This document shows, piece by piece, positions 1 through 6,564 of a DNA stretch of 11,064 nucleotides. A program made the position numbers and the translations under genes. Within the stretch, counting starts at the first letter, position 1. Each line of letters starts with the position of its first letter. This DNA is from Verrucomicrobiota bacterium (GTDB lineage: Bacteria; Verrucomicrobiota; Verrucomicrobiia; Limisphaerales; AV2), in the NCBI GenBank assembly GCA_003219345.1, contig QHOP01000418.1:1-11064 (forward strand). Reading direction: 5' to 3'. Under the pieces are notes generated by a model. That model did no database searches, was not told the origin of the DNA, and saw only the letters and a program-made list of their open reading frames with translations.

Positions 1-338
1 GAGGGCTGCGGCGGTTTCGAAATCACTGACGACGTGAGGGTCATCATCGCCGCTCAAGCTTGTCTGCTTTTGCTACACCGCGAAACTGACTACTCTGGGC
101 CCGCGTCCTCGGGAGGGAATACGAACGTTTGCGGCAAGACAGCCAGGTTGGCCGTGAAACTATTCTCCGCGAATACGGCGCCAGAAATCCCGCGGAGTTC
201 TTTGCCGTCGCTACTGAATGCTTCTTTGAGAAGCCGCACCAATTAAATATGAAACATCCGGAACTCTACGACGAGTTGAAGCGGTTCTACCGGCAGGACC
301 CCGTGAATTTTGCTTTGCCACCGCATCCTGAACGTTAA
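1..338 (+). pseudogene. mtfA: MtfA-like M90 zinc peptidase, internally deleted remnant (5' end outside window)
   Basis: Two pieces of one protein family lie in different frames. From position 1 in frame 1 the sequence reads EGCGGFEITDDVRVIIAAQA then CLLLLHRETDY, the N-terminal part of MtfA-type (glucose-regulated, family M90) metallopeptidases. From about position 96 in frame 3 it reads WARVLGREYERL, and further on NPAEFFAVATECFFEKP and HPELYDELKRFYRQDP, the C-terminal part, ending at the TAA at 336-338. The intervening segment, which in the family holds the HExxH zinc-binding helix, is absent, and the frame shifts by two at the junction (about 93-96). By family length roughly 90-100 residues are missing. 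I infer an inactivated gene with an out-of-frame internal deletion; a collapsed or chimeric assembly is the main alternative. The family match is from recognition of conserved motifs and is fairly secure; the cause of the break is not. Confidence 0.75.
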
Positions 339-357
339 GAGTGCGCCTGGCCGTTCA

Positions 358-1365
358 ATGAAACGACAGAAGTCATCCCGGCAACGACTGCTCCTGTCCC
401 GCCCGCCGCTGGAGCGGATGCTTCGCATTCATCAGGCGATCCACTCCGGCAAGTATCCCAACGCCACCACACTTGCCGGCGAGTTGGAGGTCAGCACCAA
501 GTCGATTTACCGCGACATTGAGTTCATGCGCGACCGGCTGGAGCTGCCGGTTGAATTCGATGGCGCGCGCAACGGCTTCCATTACACAGAGGAAGTCAGC
601 CATTTTCCGACGTTGCAAATCACCGAAGGCGAACTGTTCGCCTTGCTCGTGGCGGAAAAGGCGCTGCAACAATACCGCGGCACGACGTTCGAGAAACCGC
701 TCCTGAGCGCGTTCAAGAAAATGGCCGCGTCGCTGCCCGACACCGTGTCCCTGAACCTCGCTGACTGGGAGCAGACCATCTCCTTTCGCACCAGCGCCGA
801 GCCGATTCTGAACGTGGAAATTTTCGACGCTCTCGCCAAAGCCACGGCACAGCATCGGCAGTTGCTTTTGACCTATCGCAAGCCCGGACGCAAGGAAACC
901 GAGCCGCGTGTGGTTGATCCGTATCATTTGGCCAACATCAACGGCGAATGGTTCCTTTTCGCCTATTGCCACTTGCGAGAAGACATTCGCACGTTTGTGC
1001 CCTCACGGATTCTGGAGGTAAAGCCGACCGGCAGAACGTTTGCCCGTCCGCAGAAATTTTCCCTGGAAAAGCGGCTACGTGACAGTTTTGAGGTCGTCAC
1101 GAGCCAGGACCAGTTTGGAGTCGTGATTCGCTTCGACGAACTGGTGGCCGACTACGTCCGCGAAAAGCGCTGGCATCCGTCGCAGCAATTGATTGAGTTG
1201 GAGGACGGCAGCGTTGAATTGCGCCTGAAGCTTTCCAGTCTGGTGGAAATTCAGCGCTGGATTCTAAGCTGGGGTGGCCATGCCATTGCGCTGGCGCCGA
1301 ATGAGCTCGCCGGGTCGGTCAAAGCCGCCGCCGAGATGATTCTGGAGCGCGCCCGCCAAGGATGA
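358..1365 (+). CDS. HTH-WYL domain transcriptional regulator (PafB/PafC-like)
   Basis: The protein has 335 residues. Residues about 17-70 form a DeoR-type winged helix-turn-helix: ATTLAGELEVSTKSIYRDIE, with recognition helix around 46-57, followed by a wing ending NGFHY. A linker follows, then a WYL domain at about 150-225 (VVDPYHLANINGEWFLFAYC; the Trp-Tyr-Leu signature is Trp-Phe-Leu at 198-200, with Arg211 and Arg217 in the ligand-binding strand region). Residues about 250-330 form a WCX-like C-terminal extension. WYL domains bind single-stranded nucleic acid or other ligands in characterised members. In actinobacteria the WYL pair PafB/PafC is encoded beside pafA and activates DNA-damage genes, so this gene is a plausible regulator of the adjacent proteasome operon or a damage-response partner; that is inference from position. 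The start at 358 (ATG) is preferred over upstream TTG 310 because the family homology begins just after it. No clear Shine-Dalgarno is visible. It lies 110 bp upstream of the ATPase gene. Confidence 0.85.
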   Translation: MKRQKSSRQRLLLSRPPLERMLRIHQAIHSGKYPNATTLAGELEVSTKSIYRDIEFMRDRLELPVEFDGARNGFHYTEEVSHFPTLQITEGELFALLVAEKALQQYRGTTFEKPLLSAFKKMAASLPDTVSLNLADWEQTISFRTSAEPILNVEIFDALAKATAQHRQLLLTYRKPGRKETEPRVVDPYHLANINGEWFLFAYCHLREDIRTFVPSRILEVKPTGRTFARPQKFSLEKRLRDSFEVVTSQDQFGVVIRFDELVADYVREKRWHPSQQLIELEDGSVELRLKLSSLVEIQRWILSWGGHAIALAPNELAGSVKAAAEMILERARQG

Positions 1366-1475
1366 TTTGGTCTTGATTTGGCGCAGCTCCTTTCGCTGCC
1401 CGAGATCACCCGCGACTCTCGCAAAAAGTGCATCTCCGCATTTGCAAAACGAGCGAAGCAGGGTAATGTCATGGC
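1366..1475 (+). promoter_or_regulatory. Intergenic leader before the proteasome ATPase gene
   Basis: This 110-bp gap separates the WYL regulator from the ATPase gene and is the only sizeable break at the head of the operon, so an operon promoter or operator would most naturally sit here. I see no convincing -35/-10 pair. There is a short imperfect inverted repeat (GCAGC ... GCTGC, about 1382-1398). A purine-rich AAGCAGGG (1456-1463) lies 12 nt before the ATPase start, which is long spacing for a ribosome binding site. Assignment as regulatory is positional inference only. Confidence 0.25.
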
Positions 1476-3185
1476 ATGGCCGAGCCAAAGAAGAAGTCGC
1501 TGCCGCCATCTCCAGCCAGCAAATCCCCGGCTGATGGCTCGGAAGCTTCTTCGACACTCGGCGGTCTGCTTCCGCGCGAGGAGTTGGACAGGCTTTCCAC
1601 TCTCCAGTTGATTGATCTGATCGTCAGCAAATTGCCGCCGCGCCATCCCGCGATTCTCGACATGGTCTATCTGCGCGAACGTATCGCCTCCGTCGAGGAA
1701 ATGAACGACGAGGCGCGGCAGGCCATCGAAAAGATGGACGCCATCATCGAGAAGCTTCGGTCGCCTGCTTTCCGGGTGGGAACGCTTCTGATGCCGATCC
1801 AACCGGACCAGGCGCATGTGTGCGTCGGCGGCACGGATTATGTCTGCCGTATCGATCCGCAGATTCCGCTGGCGAGTCTCCAGCTTGGCCAGCGGGTTTT
1901 GCTCAACGAAGCTTTTGCGGTGGTGCAGGGACTGGGCTTCGACCGCAACGGTCCGATTGTGCGTATTGACGAGTTGCTCTCCGACGGACGCCTGCGCATC
2001 GGCCAGGAATCCGGGCTGATGCCGCTCGTGTTGCAACGCTCCGCTTTGTTGAGCAAGGAAAAGCTCAAACCCGGCATGGACATCCGTTTGGACGTGAACC
2101 AGCGGGTGGCGCTGGAAGTTATTGGCATGGGCAAACGCGTCGAGCGTTCGCTGGAGACGGTCACCGAATTGCCGTGGTCATCCATCGGTGGCCAGGAAGA
2201 GGCGGTGCAAGCCATTCGCGATACGATCGAGCTTCCGTTCCTACACCGCGACTTGTTCAAACGTTTCGAGCACACGGTGCCGAAAGGTTTTCTGCTTTAC
2301 GGCCCGCCGGGCTGCGGCAAAACGTTGCTCGGCAAAGCGACCGCCTACAATCTGCGCCGGCAAGTCAAGGCGCAGAGCGGCGTGGATCGACCCGAATTTT
2401 TCCTGCACGTCAAAGGACCTGAGATTCTGAACATGTGGGTTGGAGAATCCGAGCGGCAGGTGCGCGACCTGTTCGTTCAATGCCGTGAGCGGGCCAATGA
2501 CGGCGCGCTGGCTTTCCTGTTCATCGATGAGGCGGAGTCCATTCTCGGCACGCGCCACGGCGGCCGTTACCATACGATGGCCAGCACGCTGGTGCCCATG
2601 TTCTGTACGGAGATGGATGGAATGGAGCCGTTGCAAAACGTGGTGGTCATTTTGGCTTCCAACCGCGCCGATCTGATTGATCCTGCCATTCTCCGGCCGG
2701 GGCGCATTGATCGGAAAATAAAAGTCAAACGTCCGGACCTGGTCGGGGCGCAGAGCATTTACGAGATTTATCTGCGCGACTCCCTTCCGTTGGCCGAGCC
2801 GAAATCTGAATTGGCCAAGGCCATTGTACGGGTTCATTTTGCGAAGACCGAAGAAAACCAGTTTCTCGAAATCGTTTATCGCAGCGGCAAAAGGGAAATT
2901 TTGTATCGCGGCGATCTGGCGAGCGGCGCGGTTATCGCGGCGGTAGTGGAGCGCGCCAAGAGTCTGGCCATCAAACGTTCGATTGAAACGAAGCAGGAAA
3001 CCCAATTGACGCGCGAAGACCTGCTGGCCGCCTTGCAGCGCGAATATCTGGAAAACGATCTGTTCCCCTCGACGGACATCACTGAAGACTGGCTGAAGCT
3101 GACCGATTTTGATCCGGACAACGTAATTAAACTCGGCCCCATCCGGCCGCGGAAAGCGGACACCGTCGGCAACGCCATCGTCTAA
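1476..3185 (+). CDS. arc: Proteasome-associated AAA+ ATPase, ARC/Mpa type
   Basis: The protein has 569 residues, close to the usual 580-610 of ARC/Mpa. Residues 1-30 are a Pro/Ser/Lys-rich flexible N-terminus. About 62-97 is a predicted coiled coil, the region that binds Pup in Mpa. About 100-215 corresponds to the tandem OB domains, and a single AAA+ module follows: Walker A GPPGCGKT (276-283), Walker B FLFIDE (347-352), sensor-1 Asn396 and arginine-finger region LRPGRIDR (406-413). The pore-1 loop reads NMWVGESER (319-327), so the aromatic is Trp321 where mycobacterial ARC has Tyr. Its expected role is to recognise modifier-tagged proteins, unfold them and feed them to the 20S core. The C-terminus ends ADTVGNAIV and lacks the Gln-Tyr-Leu (HbYX-like) tail with which Mpa docks into alpha-ring pockets. 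ATG 1476 is chosen because it opens the family-like N-terminus; ATG 1471 is out of frame. First gene of the core operon. Confidence 0.95.
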   Translation: MAEPKKKSLPPSPASKSPADGSEASSTLGGLLPREELDRLSTLQLIDLIVSKLPPRHPAILDMVYLRERIASVEEMNDEARQAIEKMDAIIEKLRSPAFRVGTLLMPIQPDQAHVCVGGTDYVCRIDPQIPLASLQLGQRVLLNEAFAVVQGLGFDRNGPIVRIDELLSDGRLRIGQESGLMPLVLQRSALLSKEKLKPGMDIRLDVNQRVALEVIGMGKRVERSLETVTELPWSSIGGQEEAVQAIRDTIELPFLHRDLFKRFEHTVPKGFLLYGPPGCGKTLLGKATAYNLRRQVKAQSGVDRPEFFLHVKGPEILNMWVGESERQVRDLFVQCRERANDGALAFLFIDEAESILGTRHGGRYHTMASTLVPMFCTEMDGMEPLQNVVVILASNRADLIDPAILRPGRIDRKIKVKRPDLVGAQSIYEIYLRDSLPLAEPKSELAKAIVRVHFAKTEENQFLEIVYRSGKREILYRGDLASGAVIAAVVERAKSLAIKRSIETKQETQLTREDLLAALQREYLENDLFPSTDITEDWLKLTDFDPDNVIKLGPIRPRKADTVGNAIV

Positions 3186-3352
3186 GGGCATGCAGAGATT
3201 TGTATCGGCGGCGAGCCAAGGAATTCAACAACGGCGCAAAACGTGACCTGCTCTCAGAAACGGCGTGCCTCCATGGCCAATTTGATTTCCAGGTCCCCAT
3301 CAGTTTGCGGAACGAATTCGCGGTCGATGCCGTCTTTGATCCGCAGCTCAAA
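3186..3352 (+). other. 167-bp gap between ATPase and dop, open in two frames
   Basis: No gene is assigned here. The dop frame stays open upstream at least to TTG 3200, which would add 51 residues, but those precede the canonical Dop N-terminus. The ATPase frame is also open from its TAA to a TGA at 3354-3356 that overlaps the dop ATG as ATGA; within it ATG 3273 could start a 27-residue peptide rich in Ser, Arg and Pro with no family resemblance. The gap breaks an otherwise tightly packed operon and may hold an internal promoter, but I see no convincing -35/-10 pair. Confidence 0.4.
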
Positions 3353-4861
3353 ATGATTGCACCGACTATTCAGTTCGGCCTGGAGACCGAAATCGGCATT
3401 TCGAGCGATGTCGAAGGAGAGGTGGACGTCGTGTCCGAGTCGATCGCGCTGGTCCGCAGCGCTACCGAGCCCGGCGTTTGGATGTGCTGGGACTACGACT
3501 GCGAAGATCCGCACGTGGATATGCGCGGATTCCGGGTTCATGAGTTGCGCCAGGACACGGACGAAGCGAACTATTACGCTCAGGACGCGGCCCGCGAGTT
3601 GAGTTTTGTTGAAATCAAAAGCGACCTTGTGCTCGGCAACGGGGCGCGCTTCTACAACGACCACGCCCATCCGGAATATTGCACGCCGGAATGTCGCACG
3701 CTCGATGAGCTGGTCGCACATGACCGCGCCGGCGAACGCATTTTGATGGCTTGCGCGCGGCACCTGTCCGAGCAGCGCGGCGTTGCCGTCCGCCTCTACA
3801 AAAACAACACGGACTTCTGCGGTCACAGTTACGGTTGCCACGAGAATTACCTGCTCCCGAGGTCGTTGCCTTGGGAAACGCTGGCGCAGGGGATTCAGGC
3901 TTTTCTTGTCACGCGTCAGATTTTTGCCGGCTCGGGAAAGTTCGCGGTGGAAACCGAGGACAAATTCCTGTCGCAAGGCTTCCAGATCTCCCAACGCAGC
4001 GATTTTTTCTGTGAACTGCAAAGCGTCGATACGATGCAGCGCCGGCCCATCATCAATACTCGGGATGAGCCACACGCCAACCCGAAACGCTTTCGTCGTT
4101 TCCACGTCATTTTGGGCGATGCGAACATGTCGCCGTTTACCACGCGGTTGAAGGTAGGGACGACCGCGTTGGTGTTGGAAGCGTTGGTCCTGGACCCCAG
4201 GCGGACTTATCCCTTGCTGGCGGATCCGCTGCCGGCGCTAACGGCAATTTCACGCGATCCAAAGTTTCGCTGGGAAATCGCGCTCGATGGAAGTCGGACC
4301 TCGACGGCCTTGGCGATGCAGCGGGCTTACCTGTCAGCGGTTCGCGACGTCTGCGATTTGTCGGTCCCCGCGAAGGCGGCGTTGGTTTCGGACTGGGAAT
4401 CAGTGCTGAACGACCTGGAGACCGACGTGATGCGCTGCCGCGACCGGCTCGACTGGGTCGCCAAGCTCGGACTGGTTCGCGATTTTCAAAGGGCACAGAA
4501 TTTGTCGGACGACGATCCGTGGCTGCAGAGTCTGGACCTCGAATACCACCGGCTTGACATGTCGGAAGGTTTATATTACGGGCTCGAACAATCGGGCGCG
4601 TTCCTGGGCGTGCCGGACGAGGGGATCGTGCGCCGCGCCGTCACGCAGCCGCCGACGACCCGCGCGACCGTGCGCGGCAAGTGTATTCAAAAATTTGCCT
4701 CGGCCGTCACCGCCGCGCAGTGGGACCACATAACGTTGCAAGGCCGCAATGGACCGATTAAGATTTCGCTGCTCGATCTGTTCGCCCCGGAAGACGTGTT
4801 GCGTTGCAGTCGTGCCATTGACGCGGCGCGGTCACCGGAGGATTTGCGAATTCTTTCGTAA
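3353..4861 (+). CDS. dop: Dop: deamidase/depupylase of the ubiquitin-like modifier
   Basis: The protein has 502 residues from ATG 3353, equal to the usual Dop length (about 500). It belongs to the PafA/Dop carboxylate-amine ligase fold related to glutamine synthetase. The N-terminus carries GLETEIGI (9-16), with Glu11 and Glu13 in the Mg-ATP site. A long segment follows at about 17-95, where Dop has its characteristic Dop-loop and PafA does not. Then come NGARFYNDHAHPEYCTPE (96-113; Asp103 is the expected catalytic aspartate), YGCHENYL (160-167), the INTRDEP (234-240) region and a C-terminal domain. In the Pup system Dop converts the modifier's C-terminal Gln to Glu and also removes the modifier from substrates; the modifier encoded next door ends in Gln and so needs this step. 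The start was chosen by homology; the frame is open 51 residues further upstream. It lies 22 bp before the modifier gene. The Dop-loop and gene order separate it from the PafA paralogue at 6561. Confidence 0.93.
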   Translation: MIAPTIQFGLETEIGISSDVEGEVDVVSESIALVRSATEPGVWMCWDYDCEDPHVDMRGFRVHELRQDTDEANYYAQDAARELSFVEIKSDLVLGNGARFYNDHAHPEYCTPECRTLDELVAHDRAGERILMACARHLSEQRGVAVRLYKNNTDFCGHSYGCHENYLLPRSLPWETLAQGIQAFLVTRQIFAGSGKFAVETEDKFLSQGFQISQRSDFFCELQSVDTMQRRPIINTRDEPHANPKRFRRFHVILGDANMSPFTTRLKVGTTALVLEALVLDPRRTYPLLADPLPALTAISRDPKFRWEIALDGSRTSTALAMQRAYLSAVRDVCDLSVPAKAALVSDWESVLNDLETDVMRCRDRLDWVAKLGLVRDFQRAQNLSDDDPWLQSLDLEYHRLDMSEGLYYGLEQSGAFLGVPDEGIVRRAVTQPPTTRATVRGKCIQKFASAVTAAQWDHITLQGRNGPIKISLLDLFAPEDVLRCSRAIDAARSPEDLRILS

Positions 4862-4883
4862 CGTGTCATTGTAACCGCAAGAT

Positions 4884-5057
4884 ATGCCTGACCAATCGCA
4901 GAAAACTCGTCCGGTGGCGCCGGCAGGGCCGGGGGGAGGTGGCGAAGGCCCCAGCGCGCCAAAAGTGGACAAACCCAACGTCGATGAATTGCTCAAGCGG
5001 ATGCGCAAGGTCGATCCCGACCAGGCCCGTCGCTACCGCCAACGCACCGGCCAATGA
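4884..5057 (+). CDS. ubact: UBact/Pup-like protein modifier, 57 residues
   Basis: The ATG at 4884 opens a 57-residue protein. Residues 1-30 are probably disordered and rich in Pro and Gly (GPGGGGEGP at 15-23). Residues 31-57 form a conserved charged helix and tail, NVDELLKRMRKVDPDQARRY followed by RQRTGQ. This resembles UBact, the ubiquitin-like modifier reported from several Gram-negative phyla, and functionally Pup. Like Pup it is small, has a Pro/Gly-rich N-terminus, a C-terminal helix and a Gly-Gln end; Gln57 would be deamidated to Glu by Dop before PafA joins it to a substrate lysine. The last two residues are Gly-Gln with Thr before them, not the Gly-Gly of Pup. Five lysines (7, 27, 30, 38, 42) could accept chains, though none is known to. 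The gene sits between dop and prcB and its TGA overlaps the prcB ATG (ATGA). Its length puts it below common gene-calling cut-offs. Confidence 0.93.
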   Translation: MPDQSQKTRPVAPAGPGGGGEGPSAPKVDKPNVDELLKRMRKVDPDQARRYRQRTGQ

Positions 5058-5827
5058 GCGATCCTTCTCCGCTTGCGGGCGACTTTTTTTCCTTGCTCGC
5101 CCGTCATCATGCTTCGCCGCTGCGCACCGCCGTCTCGCCTGACGCGCCTGTTCAAACGCAGGCCACTACCGTATTTGCGTTTCATTTTGCTGATGGCGTG
5201 TTGATGGGCGGCGACCGCCGAGCCACCGCCGGCAACGTCATTGTCACTGATTGTGTCGATAAAGTTCTCGAACTGGACGCGAGGTCGCTGCTGGCAATCG
5301 CCGGCGTGCCGGCCACCGCGTTTGAAATGGCGCGCGTGCTCCAGACTTCATTTGAGTATTATCGGCGCAGCCAATTGCAATCGCTCAGTCTGCCGGCCAA
5401 AGTCCGCGCCCTGGCCCGGCTGTTGCGCGAAAATCTCCCGATGACAATGCAGGGCATCGGCGTGGTCATGCCCGTTTTCGCAGGCGTGGACCAAACCGTT
5501 TCACCGCCGGCGCCGCAAATTTACTTTTATGATCCGCTCGGCGCGCAGTTCCACGCGGTCGGCTACGCCGCGTCCGGTTCGGGAGCGGGAACCATTCGCA
5601 GTATCTTGAGCTTTCAGGACCGCTACGGCCAGCCGCGTCCGACGCGGATGAACCTGCAACAGGCCGTGCAGTTCGCGTTGCGGCTGCTGATGATTGCATC
5701 GGAATTTGATTCGGCCACCGGTGGCGTGAATCCGGACGCGCACACCTTCGCGACGATCAAAGTGCTGCGTGGCTCCGGCGTGGAAACTGTAGCTGCGGAG
5801 AAACAGGCTGAATTGCTGAAGTCATGA
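5054..5827 (+). CDS. prcB: 20S proteasome beta subunit (catalytic)
   Basis: The protein has 257 residues, with a 37-residue propeptide ending Gln-Ala before the Thr-Thr-Val of the mature N-terminus. Numbering Thr38 as Thr1 places the other catalytic residues exactly where the family has them: Asp54 = Asp17 (in GGDRRAT) and Lys70 = Lys33 (in CVDKVLEL). Downstream SGSGAG (175-180) and SEFDSATGG (217-225) match the regions of Ser129 and Asp166/Ser169. It is therefore expected to be an active N-terminal threonine hydrolase, self-processed during assembly and forming the inner rings of the 20S chamber. The residue before the cleavage site is Ala, where mycobacterial PrcB has Gly. Its ATG overlaps the modifier's TGA and its own TGA overlaps the prcA ATG, so translation is probably coupled to keep the subunits in balance. 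Confidence 0.95.
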   Translation: MSDPSPLAGDFFSLLARHHASPLRTAVSPDAPVQTQATTVFAFHFADGVLMGGDRRATAGNVIVTDCVDKVLELDARSLLAIAGVPATAFEMARVLQTSFEYYRRSQLQSLSLPAKVRALARLLRENLPMTMQGIGVVMPVFAGVDQTVSPPAPQIYFYDPLGAQFHAVGYAASGSGAGTIRSILSFQDRYGQPRPTRMNLQQAVQFALRLLMIASEFDSATGGVNPDAHTFATIKVLRGSGVETVAAEKQAELLKS

Positions 5828-6564
5828 CTGAGGAACCGTATCGTTGGCTAGAAGCGATTGGGAATCGGCGCGAGTACGTGCGCGAGCAGCTTAAAGGCGG
5901 TTCGCCCGTTTTTGCCGCGTCTTTGCCAGACGGCATCCTTCTGCTCGGCGTGGGCACTGGTCATTCGAAAGTGTTTGAATTGTTCGACCGCCACGCTATC
6001 GCCGGATTGGGGCATCCGGCCGACATCGAAAAAATCCGTCAGGCAGCCATCGACGCGGCGCACCTGGAAGCGTTCAATCGGGCCCCGGAGGACGTGAGCT
6101 TGCGCCGGCTGGTCGGTTTTGGTTTGAGTCCGCAACTCAAGACGAACTTTGAACAGATTTTCAGCGCTCCGTTCCTGGTGGAATGTTTGTTAGCCGAAGT
6201 CGGCGCGGAACCGAACCAGGACCTGATCGCCCGGCTTCATTTCGACGGCGCTTTTCAACTGCACACGAAAGGTGTCGTGGTCGCTGCCAGCCAGTCTGAA
6301 GCGGAAGCCGCGGCACAAACCTGGCTGAATCAAACTCTGGCGGGAAAGGCGGATCGCAATGGAATTGTCGAAGCTCTGCTTGAGGCGTGGTGGTGTGTGA
6401 CGGAAAACAAGCCTTTTGGTGACGGCTTGCCTTCGGATGCCGAGCGTCGCGACGGCTGGCGGAAGGCAGTCAACGGTCGCAGTGTTGAAGTCGGCTGGCT
6501 GGTCAGGAAGAGCAATCGTCGCGCCCGCTACGAGGAACTCACGCCCGCGCTCTCAAGCTTATGA
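5824..6564 (+). CDS. prcA: 20S proteasome alpha subunit
   Basis: The protein has 246 residues. It resembles actinobacterial PrcA: an N-terminal segment with the H0-type helix NRREYVREQLKGG (14-26), SPVFAASLPDGILLLGV (27-43) in the position of the first strands of the NTN-hydrolase fold, then KVFELFDRHAIAGLGHPADI (49-68) corresponding to the KISELYDR...GKFNEF block of PrcA. There is no N-terminal catalytic Thr, as expected for the outer-ring subunit that gates the chamber and offers the ATPase docking pockets. It starts at an ATGA overlap with prcB and its TGA overlaps the pafA ATG in the same way. Sequence conservation with PrcA is moderate; the assignment rests on these blocks plus position between prcB and pafA. 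Confidence 0.9.
   Translation: MTEEPYRWLEAIGNRREYVREQLKGGSPVFAASLPDGILLLGVGTGHSKVFELFDRHAIAGLGHPADIEKIRQAAIDAAHLEAFNRAPEDVSLRRLVGFGLSPQLKTNFEQIFSAPFLVECLLAEVGAEPNQDLIARLHFDGAFQLHTKGVVVAASQSEAEAAAQTWLNQTLAGKADRNGIVEALLEAWWCVTENKPFGDGLPSDAERRDGWRKAVNGRSVEVGWLVRKSNRRARYEELTPALSSL

Noticed and set aside
1382..1398. GCAGC/GCTGC inverted repeat ahead of the ATPase gene as an operator
   Set aside because: Five-bp arms in GC-rich sequence are expected by chance; noted only within the leader entry.
2241..3191. Long - strand open frame of 316 codons opposite the ATPase gene
   Set aside because: Antisense shadow over the AAA+ domain, whose motifs are on the + strand; no independent support.
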